NCBI RefSeq assembly: GCF_001612665.1
Contig: NZ_BDAX01000014.1
Coordinates: forward strand, 186,001-250,000
Length of the DNA stretch: 64,000 nt
Origin: Nocardia alba NBRC 108234
Lineage (GTDB): Bacteria; Actinomycetota; Actinomycetes; Mycobacteriales; Mycobacteriaceae
Reading direction: 5' to 3'
Shown: piece by piece, positions 1 to 6,988 of the stretch
Layout of the letters: the number at the start of each line of letters is the position of its first letter
Numbering within the stretch: the stretch's first letter is position 1
Made by a program: the position numbers and the translations under genes
The notes under the pieces: model-generated
The model's input: only the letters and a program-made list of their open reading frames with translations
What the model was told of the DNA's origin: nothing
Database searches by the model: none

Positions 1-231
1 GGCGTCATCGTCCTGCGCCGTACCCGCCCCGACCTCCCCCGCGGCTTCCGCGTCCCCCTGGTCCCCCTCGTCCCCATCCTGGCCGTCGCGGCCTGCCTGT
101 GGCTGATGGTGAACCTCTCGGTGGAAACCTGGCTGCGCTTCGTGATCTGGATGGCCATCGGCTTCGCCGTCTACTTCGCCTATGGCCGTCGCCACTCGGT
201 CCTCGGCAAAAAGGCGGCGAAGCAAGACTGA
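1..231 (+). CDS. APC-family amino acid permease, C-terminal fragment
   Basis: The reading frame is open from the left window edge and stops at 229-231, leaving the last 76 residues of a larger protein. It starts with a short basic cytoplasmic loop (VLRRTRPDLPRGF), followed by two hydrophobic segments (about residues 18-37 and 45-60) and a basic tail ending KKAAKQD. The arginine/proline loop followed by VPLVPLVPILAV and a final helix with WLRFVIWMAIGFAVYFAYGRR is characteristic of the last two membrane helices of basic amino acid/polyamine APC transporters. The substrate cannot be told from this fragment. The 5' part lies outside the window. The gene is followed 116 bp later by a tRNA in the same orientation. 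Confidence 0.8.
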   Translation, partial: GVIVLRRTRPDLPRGFRVPLVPLVPILAVAACLWLMVNLSVETWLRFVIWMAIGFAVYFAYGRRHSVLGKKAAKQD

Positions 232-347
232 CCAGCCCCTTCGATGACATGATCGGTCCCGGCGTGGTCCGTTCCGACACGCCGGGCCGACCTTGTCGAC
301 CAACAGGATTCCGGTACACCCGTACGATTCGCTACGCTATCCGGGAC

Positions 348-421
348 GCCCCTATAGCCCAATTGGCAGAGGCAGCGGACTTAAAATCCGCACAGTCAGG
401 GTTCGAGTCCCTGTGGGGGCA
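348..421 (+). tRNA. tRNA with UAA anticodon, short variable loop (Leu by anticodon)
   Basis: A cloverleaf folds cleanly: acceptor GCCCCTA (348-354) with TGGGGGC (414-420), a D arm, an anticodon stem GCGGA/TCCGC with loop CTTAAAA, a 5-nt variable region ACAGT, and a T arm CAGGG-TTCGAGT-CCCTG. Discriminator A is at 421 and no CCA is encoded. The anticodon reads TAA, which would decode UUA leucine codons. Bacterial leucine tRNAs normally have a long (class II) variable arm, which this one lacks, so the charging identity is less certain than the anticodon suggests. The fold is clear and there is no sign of decay. Confidence 0.85.
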
Positions 422-853
422 CTGAAACACCAGGTCAGACCCGATCGCTGGGTCTGAGAACTTGCAAAATGCGGGCGATTCCCAAAAAAACACCAAGAAT
501 TCGCGCCGAACTTCCTGTCGCCCGCCGGCCCCAGCCATCGTCAGCCGGGACCGCTGCAGCGAGATAGACCCTCCAGTTTCGAGAACGACAGACGTCCACG
601 CACTTGCCTCAGACGCTGCACCTGCTGCCACCAACGCCCGGCCGACAGGGGGATGCCGCGCCGCATGTGACGTCGTTTATCGGTGAATACGGCCGTCGTT
701 CGGCATCGGACTTCACCAACCCGATCGGTGAAATCTGACGCCACCATGCGGATCTCGGGACGATTCGACGACAGCCTGTGACCGATCGCATTGCGGGTTC
801 GATCAGCACCAGCGCTGCGCCGCTCTAAGCTCCCAGCTAGGGAGGACTCGATC
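422..853. other. Gene-poor stretch behind the tRNA
   Basis: I see no convincing gene in these 432 bases. Open frames exist on both strands but none has a good ribosome site or a recognisable product. The first part (about 462-510) is visibly richer in A than the surroundings. Such gaps behind a tRNA are often remnants of integrated elements, but no attachment-site duplication of the tRNA 3' end is visible in the window. Confidence 0.5.
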
Positions 854-1162
854 ATGGCCAATCACAAGAGGACCGTCACTGACTCAGAAGTCCAGGACGT
901 TCTCAACTACTTCGGCAAATGCCCGATCTGCGACCATCCGGCCCGTGCTTGGCATATCACTGCCCGGTTCGACGACGGCGGAGTCGAAAGCCAGACCGTC
1001 GCCGCGTGCGGTGGCTGGTGTGGATGGAAGGGGCCTGTGAATCCAACTCCGATGACCGGCGACACTGCAGTATTGACGCAGGGTCAAAACATGATTGGGT
1101 CGGCCGCCGCCCCGTCACTGCCCACTGCTCTTCATCACACCGATGTCCCCCACCAGCGGTGA
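854..1162 (+). CDS. Small cysteine-motif protein of unknown function
   Basis: A 102-residue product. The ATG at 854 is preceded by a strong AGGGAGGA ribosome site at 838-845. The first 60 residues contain two cysteine pairs, CPIC at 23-26 and CGGWC at 52-56, spaced like a small zinc ribbon, with a conserved-looking HPARAWH stretch after the first pair. The remainder is low-complexity and not recognisable. A role in metal binding or nucleic-acid contact is possible but not shown. The next small frame starts inside its 3' end (ATG at 1143), suggesting translational coupling. No family recognised with confidence. Confidence 0.55.
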   Translation: MANHKRTVTDSEVQDVLNYFGKCPICDHPARAWHITARFDDGGVESQTVAACGGWCGWKGPVNPTPMTGDTAVLTQGQNMIGSAAAPSLPTALHHTDVPHQR

Positions 1163-1421
1163 GTGCGCGGATTCCGCCCCTTCAATCTCACGACCTGTGT
1201 GCCAGTTCAGTGCGGTTCTACTCGACGAGAACAAGTCGGCGCTGCGGCACTACGCAGCCCAGCGAGGGTTGGTCGATCAGGTCGATGCGATCAGCGAGCT
1301 GGCACAGTCGATCGTGCCCGGTCCCGCCAGCGGGGCAAGCACACCAGCGGCGCCTGTATGTGTCGAATTCACGATCACGGGCCCTGACGCCGCTGAGCTG
1401 GAGGCGAGTATCCGAGCCTGA
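1143..1421 (+). CDS. Small hypothetical protein, possibly coupled to the upstream gene
   Basis: A 92-residue frame starting at ATG 1143, 20 bases before the stop of the preceding gene. The central part (NKSALRHYAAQRGLVDQVDAIS) looks helical and the C-terminal part ends in an acidic, protein-like FTITGPDAAELEASIRA. No family is recognised. The overlap and codon use weakly support it being real; it could also be a chance frame in a gene-poor region. Confidence 0.35.
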   Translation: MSPTSGECADSAPSISRPVCQFSAVLLDENKSALRHYAAQRGLVDQVDAISELAQSIVPGPASGASTPAAPVCVEFTITGPDAAELEASIRA

Positions 1422-1690
1422 GTGTTTCCACGAGCAGAACGGCAAAGTGCTCGTCTACGGCGGCGTTATCCGTGGTCCGGCGGTCGAGACCGAGGTCGTT
1501 TTCCGAGCACCGTGCAGTGCGCATCTCTTCGTTCGTAGGTGTGCGGCCGTCAACGATCGGCGCCAAGTCTTCTTCATAGACGTTCCCGTCGCGGGAGCAC
1601 GTTCGCTCTTGACGACGCCGGTGAATGCAGGGCAACGCCGGTCACCATCACCGAGCGATCAGTGAATTCCGTGCGGGTGGGGCTTTGCCT

Positions 1691-1951
1691 TCACGCGCAG
1701 CACATGTAGGCGTCCGAAGTGATCGTGTACGGTTCGCCCGGCGCCGGCGGTGTGGTGGTGGTGGGTTTCGTGAACACATCCGGCGGGCACGGTATCTGGT
1801 CGCAGGAATCCACTATTTCCGGATGCTCGAACAGCCATGTCACTCCCCATAGCACGGCCGCCAGCAACAACACCGACGTGAAAACAATCTTGAACGTCAC
1901 CCATTCAGGGTAGGGAGAAGCACCGACAGAAGCCAAGGGCCGCAACGACAT
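1691..1951 (-). CDS. Small single-pass membrane protein, unknown function
   Basis: An 86-residue product with ATG at 1951. One clear hydrophobic helix lies at about residues 20-41 (TFKIVFTSVLLLAAVLWGVTWLF), followed by an extracytoplasmic-type tail with Cys at about 50 and 55, a Thr/Pro run (KPTTTTPPAPGEP), and a terminal CC pair. The layout suggests an anchored small envelope protein. It stands alone between a gene-poor stretch and the phosphatase gene. No family is recognised; an internal GTG just before the helix is an alternative start. Confidence 0.5.
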   Translation of the reverse strand: MSLRPLASVGASPYPEWVTFKIVFTSVLLLAAVLWGVTWLFEHPEIVDSCDQIPCPPDVFTKPTTTTPPAPGEPYTITSDAYMCCA

Positions 1952-1985
1952 TACAAATAGGGGCGGTTACATCCTTGATGGGTGG

Positions 1986-2705
1986 TCAGGTCGTCGCGAG
2001 CAGGTCCGCGACGACGACGGTCACATTGTCCGGTCCTCCACCCGCCAACGCCAGTTCGATCAACTGGTCGGCACATTCCTCGGCAGTGCGCGCGCCGACC
2101 ATGGTCACCTCGATCTGCTCGGCGCCCACGACATCGGAGAGCCCGTCCGAGCACAACAGAAACCGGTCGCCGTCCTCTGCGTCGCCGAGGACCAGGGCAG
2201 GCGTGACGGGCTCGCCGGTCAATGCCCGCATGATCAATGAACGCCGCGGATGGGTTCGTGCCTGCTCGGCGGTGATGTGGCCGGCGTCGACCAGGGACTG
2301 GACGAAGGTGTCGTCGTGGGTGAGCTGTGACAGCTTCCCGGCGCGCAGCCGGTAGCCGCGCGAGTCACCGACATGGGCGAGTCCGAACCGGGGCCCGTCG
2401 AACAGGATCGCGGTGAGCGTGGTACCCATTCCGGCTGTCTCGGCCCTGCGGTCGGCGTGCTCGGCGATGGCTGAATTGCCTGTCAGTACAGCTTTTTCCA
2501 GCCGCTCCAACAGTTCGCCGCCGTCGGCCTGCTCGAGCTGTGCCAGTGCCGCGATCATCAACGCCGAGGCCACCTCACCCGCGGCGTGCCCGCCCATCCC
2601 GTCGGCGAGCGCGAGCACGCTCGGGCCGACATGGACGCTGTCTTCGTTCGCTTCGCGCACCAACCCGCGATGGGTCCGTTGCGCGCTGACCAGTCGTGTC
2701 CCCAT
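1986..2705 (-). CDS. PP2C-family serine/threonine protein phosphatase
   Basis: The product is 239 residues and is a stand-alone PP2C catalytic domain, expected to remove phosphate from Ser/Thr in a Mn2+/Mg2+-dependent way. All metal and phosphate motifs are visible: NED at 20-22, ADGMGGHAAGE at 34-44, GMGTTL at 92-97, GDSRGYR at 113-119, LLCSDGLSD at 183-191 and GGPDNVTVVV at 223-232. Unlike mycobacterial PstP it has no transmembrane or extracellular part, so it should be cytosolic. The ATG at 2705 is chosen because AGGAGGA lies just upstream; a start 18 bases earlier is in frame but has no ribosome site. No kinase gene is adjacent, so its partner kinase is unknown. Confidence 0.9.
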   Translation of the reverse strand: MGTRLVSAQRTHRGLVREANEDSVHVGPSVLALADGMGGHAAGEVASALMIAALAQLEQADGGELLERLEKAVLTGNSAIAEHADRRAETAGMGTTLTAILFDGPRFGLAHVGDSRGYRLRAGKLSQLTHDDTFVQSLVDAGHITAEQARTHPRRSLIMRALTGEPVTPALVLGDAEDGDRFLLCSDGLSDVVGAEQIEVTMVGARTAEECADQLIELALAGGGPDNVTVVVADLLATT

Positions 2706-2812
2706 AACGTCCTCCTGTGTCATCAGCGCATCATCCGCTCGTCGTGATTCGAAACCGACTGTGCCACAAGCTCATCGTGGTGTGCGCGACACCGTGCTAC
2801 CCATTCGAACAG

Positions 2813-3844
2813 CTACGCGGTCGTGTCGCTACCCACCGCGACGGGGAGCAGTTGTTGCAGCACATCGGTGATCGTGACCAATCCGAGTATCTCCGTCCCG
2901 GCGTCCGCGGTGGTGACCAACGCGAGGTGGCTGCGGGATTCGCGCATGACGCGCAGCGCCTCGTACACCGGCAGGCTCGCGGCGAATCTGAGCACCGGGC
3001 GCATCAGCTCGGCTGCGGCGGTATCCGTCGGCGCGGTGAGACTGTCACGCACATGAACCACGCCGAGGACGTCGTCGCCGTCGCGTACGAGCAACCGCAG
3101 GTGACCGGTCTCCCGGGACAGATCTTGGATGTCGCCGATGCCGGCGGTGGGGGCGACCGCGCTCGGTGTGGGGTTGGGCACGGTGATGTCGCCGACGGTG
3201 AGCTGTTCGAGTTCCAAAGCGCTGGTGAGATTTCCGCGGTACCGCTCGTCGAGTGTTCCCGCGGTCGCGGAATGTTCGACGAGATGGCGCAACGCCGCCG
3301 AATCCTGTCCGGATTCGACCTCGTCGACCGGGGTGACCCCGACCTTGCGCAGACACCAGTTGGCGGCATTGTTCAACGCGGTCAGCAGCGGACGCATCAC
3401 CGTCATGAACGCCCGCATCGGAATCGCCAGCATGGTCGCCGACCGCTCCGGATGCGCGATCGCCCACGACTTCGGCGCCATCTCACCGACCACCAGATGC
3501 AGAAACGTCACCACGATCAAGGCGAGCACGAACCCGGCGATATCGGCGACCCACAGCGGAGCGCCCAGTCGCTCGACGAGCGGGGTGATCCAATGGTGCA
3601 CAGCGGGTTTGGTGACAGCGCCCAGCGCCAGCGTGCACACGGTGATGCCGAGCTGGGACCCCGCCAGCAGCACCGGCAGCTCCGCCGAACTCCGCAATGC
3701 CGCGCGCGCGGCACGACTTCTCGGTGCGGCATCCGCGAGACGATGCCGACGCGCCGCGATGAGCGCGAACTCCACCGCGACGAAGAACGCACTGGCCGCG
3801 ATCAACACGATCGTGACAGCGAGGACCACCCACGGGTTACTCAT
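2813..3844 (-). CDS. CNNM/CorC-family membrane protein with CBS pair (second of pair)
   Basis: The product is 343 residues. The N-terminal half is a DUF21/CNNM transmembrane domain with an N-terminal helix (WVVLAVTIVLIAASAFFVAVEFALIAA) and the VEFAL signature, followed by further hydrophobic stretches to about residue 150. The C-terminal part is a CBS-pair region ending in ILGLVTITDVLQQLL. It is shorter than its neighbour and lacks the extra CorC-HlyC C-terminal domain. The family is linked to Mg2+ homeostasis in several bacteria. The start ATG overlaps the end of the upstream paralogue by 8 bases, so the two are translated from one message and may form a heteromer (inference). Confidence 0.88.
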   Translation of the reverse strand: MSNPWVVLAVTIVLIAASAFFVAVEFALIAARRHRLADAAPRSRAARAALRSSAELPVLLAGSQLGITVCTLALGAVTKPAVHHWITPLVERLGAPLWVADIAGFVLALIVVTFLHLVVGEMAPKSWAIAHPERSATMLAIPMRAFMTVMRPLLTALNNAANWCLRKVGVTPVDEVESGQDSAALRHLVEHSATAGTLDERYRGNLTSALELEQLTVGDITVPNPTPSAVAPTAGIGDIQDLSRETGHLRLLVRDGDDVLGVVHVRDSLTAPTDTAAAELMRPVLRFAASLPVYEALRVMRESRSHLALVTTADAGTEILGLVTITDVLQQLLPVAVGSDTTA

Positions 3845-5201
3845 CGTTGTCTCCCACGTGTTCGGTGCGCACGGTCAACCACACCGACGACGGCACATGT
3901 TTGCCGACCGCCCTGACCTCGGCTGCCACCGTGCGGACCGGGCCTGGTCGCTCGGTGGCGTAGTCGGCACCACGGCGCGGTAGCGCGAGCTCGACCCGGT
4001 CGCCAACCTCGGGTAGGCCACCGTAGGTGTTGATCACCAGACCGGCGATGGTCTCGTAGTCGCCTTCGGGCAGATCCACTTCGATGACCCGTTCCACCTC
4101 GTCGAGGTGCACCTCCCCCGGTACGAGCCAACCGCCGTTGTCGGCGACGATTTCCGGTGTGGTGCCCGAATCGTGTTCGTCGGCGATCTCACCGACCAGT
4201 TCCTCGGCGATGTCCTCGACGGTCACGACCCCGGCGAACCCGCCGTACTCGTCGACGACCAATGCCATCTCCTGGCCTGCCTCGCTCAGCTGTGCCATCA
4301 CATCGGGCAGCGGCAGCGATTCCGGCACCAAGATCGCGGACCGCAGGTGGTTCGCGGCGGTCCCGGTCAGCTCCGCGCCGAGCAGATCGTGCAATTCGAT
4401 GATGCCGAGCAGATCGTCATTGGTCTGACCGACCACCGGATAACGCGTATGCCCGGTGCTCATCCGGGCGATGACATCGACGACCGGATCATCGACATGG
4501 ACCAGATCGACCTGCGAACGCGGAATCATCGCGTGTTCGGCGGTGGACGAGGGGAAGTCGAGGATCCGATCCAGCAGTGTCGACAGCTCCCGCGGCAGCT
4601 CACCCGCGTCGCGGGAGGCGGCGACGATGTGCTCGAGGTCGCGTGGTGTCGCCGAATGTTCCACATCGTGCACCGGCTCGATCCGCAGCGCCCGCAGCAA
4701 AACGTTCGAGGATTGATCGAAAAGCCAGATCAGCCAACCGAATACCCGCAAATACAGTGTCGTCGAGCGCGCCAGCCAGCGCGCGACGGGTTCCGGTCGG
4801 GCAATCGCGAGATTCTTCGGGAACAACTCACCGAACAGCATCTGCACGACCGTGGAGAACCCGATCGCGAGCACCGTCCCGACGCCGACGCCGACCGCTG
4901 TCGGAATCCCGATCCCGCCGAGCAGCTCGCCCAGACCCCGCCCGATCAGCGGTTCGGCCACGTAACCGACGAGCAGCCCGGTTACCGTGATTCCCAATTG
5001 CGCGCCCGAGAGCATGAACGAGGTCCGTCGGGTCACCGCCAGCGCACGGCCCGCGGCTGCGTCACCGGCCTCGGTCTGCGCGGCCAGTCGCGACCGGTCC
5101 ACTGCCATATAGGCGAATTCCTGGGCTACGAAATACCCGGTAGCCGCCGTGATCAGCAGAACGACCACCACTCCGAGAATCACGCTCAGCGCGGTCAGCA
5201 C
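3837..5201 (-). CDS. CNNM/CorC-family membrane protein with CBS pair and CorC domain
   Basis: About 454 residues. The N-terminal DUF21 domain (helices at about 1-25, 80-110 and 120-150) contains the QEFAYMAVDRSRL signature. It is followed by a CBS pair (PRSQVDLVHVDDPVVDVI to about residue 330, with DEYGGFAGVVTVEDIAEELVGEIADEHD) and a C-terminal CorC/HlyC transporter-associated domain (GEVHLDEVERVIEVDLPEGDYETIAGLV). Such proteins act in Mg2+/Co2+ handling at the cytoplasmic membrane. The GTG at 5201 is chosen because AAGGGGG precedes it at a good distance; upstream in-frame starts at 5222 and 5234 lack ribosome sites. It leads a two-gene operon. A GTAGCACG motif shared with the DedA/MerR region sits about 95 bases upstream. 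Confidence 0.9.
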   Translation of the reverse strand: MLTALSVILGVVVVLLITAATGYFVAQEFAYMAVDRSRLAAQTEAGDAAAGRALAVTRRTSFMLSGAQLGITVTGLLVGYVAEPLIGRGLGELLGGIGIPTAVGVGVGTVLAIGFSTVVQMLFGELFPKNLAIARPEPVARWLARSTTLYLRVFGWLIWLFDQSSNVLLRALRIEPVHDVEHSATPRDLEHIVAASRDAGELPRELSTLLDRILDFPSSTAEHAMIPRSQVDLVHVDDPVVDVIARMSTGHTRYPVVGQTNDDLLGIIELHDLLGAELTGTAANHLRSAILVPESLPLPDVMAQLSEAGQEMALVVDEYGGFAGVVTVEDIAEELVGEIADEHDSGTTPEIVADNGGWLVPGEVHLDEVERVIEVDLPEGDYETIAGLVINTYGGLPEVGDRVELALPRRGADYATERPGPVRTVAAEVRAVGKHVPSSVWLTVRTEHVGDNDE

Positions 5202-5296
5202 ACTCTCACCCCCTTGCCGCATAGTCGAGAACACGACGCGACGCGGGGGTATCGAGACGGACCTTCGTCGTCGGCTTCACCATCGGGCATACAAGC

Positions 5297-5321
5297 CACA
5301 GTAGCACGCAGCACTGTATGG
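5297..5321. promoter_or_regulatory. GTAGCACG motif, copy 1 (upstream of CorC gene)
   Basis: The sequence contains ACAGTAGCACGCAGCACTGT, with ACAGT and ACTGT as outer inverted halves, followed by ATGG. Two related copies flank the dedA-like/merR-like divergent promoters at about 6219 and 6292. A shared regulator binding site is the simplest reading; the MerR protein is the obvious candidate. This is inference. Confidence 0.4.
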
Positions 5322-5420
5322 TCCGGGCCGGGAAAGGCCCATGTAGAAGGCTGAAAACGCCGGCTGGTCACCCGGCGCGCGCGCTCGGGGAGTTGCCACC
5401 GGAAGTGAGCGGATCCGGTT

Positions 5421-6155
5421 CTAGGAGTTGATGCGTTCGCTGGAATCGGCGTTGTCCGCCGAGTGATCGACTCGGACTTCCCCACGCCTGCTTCCGATGA
5501 CACGTTTGGCGACTTCGATGACGATCGGCAGGACCGAGACAGCGACGATGAGCAAGAAGATGAGATCGATGTTGTCGCGGACCATCTCGATCTGGCCGAG
5601 CAGATATCCCAGGTAGGTGACGCCCGCACCCCACAGCACGCCACCGATGATGTTGTAGATCGCGAACGTTCGGTACCGCATGCCCGCCGCGCCCGCTACG
5701 ACCGGCGCGAAGGTCCGCACGATCGGCACGAATCGGGCCAGCACGATGGTGATCGGACCATGTTTGACGAAGAAGGCGTGCGATTCGTCGATGTAGCGCT
5801 TCTTGAGGAATCGGGCGTCGTTGTCCTTGAACAACGCGGTTCCGCCGCGGGCCCCGATCACGTATCCCACCTGATCACCGGCGATCGCGGCGATCGGAAC
5901 CAGGACCAACAGCAGCCCGATCGGCGCGAACGGTGCGATCTCGGTCGATTTCGACGCCGCGATCAAACCCGCGGTGAAAAGCAGCGAGTCGCCGGGCAAC
6001 AACGGGAACAGCAGCCCGGACTCGATGAACACCACCGCGAGAAGACCCGCGAGCATCCAGGTGCCGAAGGAGTTGAGCAGGTTCACCGGATCCAGAAAAC
6101 CCGGCAGCAACGCGAGATCCGTAGTCGCCGTACTGGCCATGGGCCGCAACATCAT
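5421..6155 (-). CDS. DedA-family membrane protein
   Basis: The product is 244 residues of the DedA/SNARE-associated-Golgi (VTT) family, polytopic inner-membrane proteins implicated in lipid scrambling and membrane integrity, including undecaprenyl phosphate recycling. Family marks are visible: FIESGLLFPLLPGDSLLFTAGLIA (about 45-68) with the conserved E..P.P.PGD pattern, GDQVGYVIGARGG (about 100-112), the F.K.G....ARF.P..R.F.P..AG....F motif with GPITIVLARFVPIVRTFAPVVAGAAGM (about 138-165), and the NIIGGVLWG segment after it. The C-terminus is hydrophilic. Two adjacent ATG codons (6155, 6152) could start translation. It faces the MerR gene divergently, with GTAGCACG motifs between, suggesting control by that regulator. 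Confidence 0.92.
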   Translation of the reverse strand: MMLRPMASTATTDLALLPGFLDPVNLLNSFGTWMLAGLLAVVFIESGLLFPLLPGDSLLFTAGLIAASKSTEIAPFAPIGLLLVLVPIAAIAGDQVGYVIGARGGTALFKDNDARFLKKRYIDESHAFFVKHGPITIVLARFVPIVRTFAPVVAGAAGMRYRTFAIYNIIGGVLWGAGVTYLGYLLGQIEMVRDNIDLIFLLIVAVSVLPIVIEVAKRVIGSRRGEVRVDHSADNADSSERINS

Positions 6156-6218
6156 CGGTGGGATACCTACCTGAAATCAGCGATCAGAAGTGGAACGTGC
6201 CGGTGTCAGCAATGGCAC

Positions 6219-6243
6219 ACAGTAGCACGTGCCACGTTACAGT
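6219..6243. promoter_or_regulatory. GTAGCACG motif, copy 2 (upstream of dedA-like gene)
   Basis: It contains ACAGTAGCACGTGCCACGTT followed by ACAGT, including a perfect GCACGTGC core. It lies 64-88 bases upstream of the DedA start and shares AGTAGCACG with the copies at 5297 and 6292. Assignment as an operator is inference from repetition at three linked promoters. Confidence 0.4.
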
Positions 6244-6291
6244 TATCCAGCGCTGAGCCTGCCCGGATCAGCCGTCGCAGGGCTCTCTCGC

Positions 6292-6316
6292 GACGGTAGC
6301 ACGTACCGCTGTATGG
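6292..6316. promoter_or_regulatory. GTAGCACG motif, copy 3 (upstream of merR-like gene)
   Basis: GGTAGCACGTACC is an imperfect palindrome followed by GCTGTATGGT, which also ends copy 1. It sits 32-56 bases before the MerR start codon, where a MerR-type operator between promoter elements would be expected. This is consistent with autoregulation, which is inferred and not shown. Confidence 0.4.
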
Positions 6317-6347
6317 TTGATCTCCGCTGCGCGTAGAGGAGGCCACA

Positions 6348-6749
6348 GTGACCGACACATTGCTCAAGATCGGCGAACTGGCCGCACGCGCCGAGGTCAG
6401 CCCACGCACGATCGACCACTACACCAGCATGGGCTTGCTGACCCCGGCCCAGCGCAGCGCGGGCAACTACCGCCTGTACAACCCCGCCGACGTCGACCGT
6501 ATTCGCCTCATCCAGAACCTGGAAGCGCAGGGCGTACCGCTCGAGGAGATCTCGACCGCGCTCAATGCCTCCAACCCGCGCGATGTCAACGAAATACTCG
6601 CCCGCATCGACGCGGACCTGAAGAACCTGCAAACCGTCACCGAGGCGGCGCCGGTAGAGATTCACGGCCTGCTCAACATCATCTCCACCCGCGTGCACTC
6701 GCTCATCGCGATCGCGATGCATATGCCGCCCGACATACCGATCCTGTAG
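6348..6749 (+). CDS. MerR-family transcriptional regulator
   Basis: The product is 133 residues, a normal MerR length. The N-terminal winged helix reads LKIGELAARAEVSPRTIDHYTSMGLLTPAQRSAGNYRLY (about residues 5-43), followed by DVDRIRLIQNLEAQGVPLEEI and a helical dimerisation region to about 110. The C-terminal end (SLIAIAMHMPPDIPIL) is hydrophobic with no cysteine metal-binding pattern, so metal sensing is unlikely; a lipophilic ligand or membrane cue is possible. The ribosome site GAGGAGG lies just upstream. It is divergent from the DedA gene, and the GTAGCACG motif occurs before its own gene, before dedA and before the CorC gene, so these three loci may form its regulon (inference). Confidence 0.9.
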   Translation: MTDTLLKIGELAARAEVSPRTIDHYTSMGLLTPAQRSAGNYRLYNPADVDRIRLIQNLEAQGVPLEEISTALNASNPRDVNEILARIDADLKNLQTVTEAAPVEIHGLLNIISTRVHSLIAIAMHMPPDIPIL

Positions 6750-6988
6750 GACGCCGCCGAATCGACAGCACCGACACGGCCGCGCTCGCACGCCGTGTCG
6801 CTGATGGCGTGCTCGGCCACCGGGCCAAAGGCGAGGAAGTTGGCGAGGTCGCGGTGCGGAAGCGGCTTTGTCATAACGGTTGGTGGCCGGGTGCGGGCCT
6901 CGGGGCGCCGACGGCCTACTGTCTGGTTCAGCAGAGTTCGACCCTGGACCGGATTCGCGCCGGTTCGTGACGAGCGAGGTGGACGGTC

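Noticed and set aside
1375..1635. A minus-strand small ORF near 1.5 kb
   Set aside because: No ribosome site, no hydrophobic core or motif, and it overlaps the end of another small frame.
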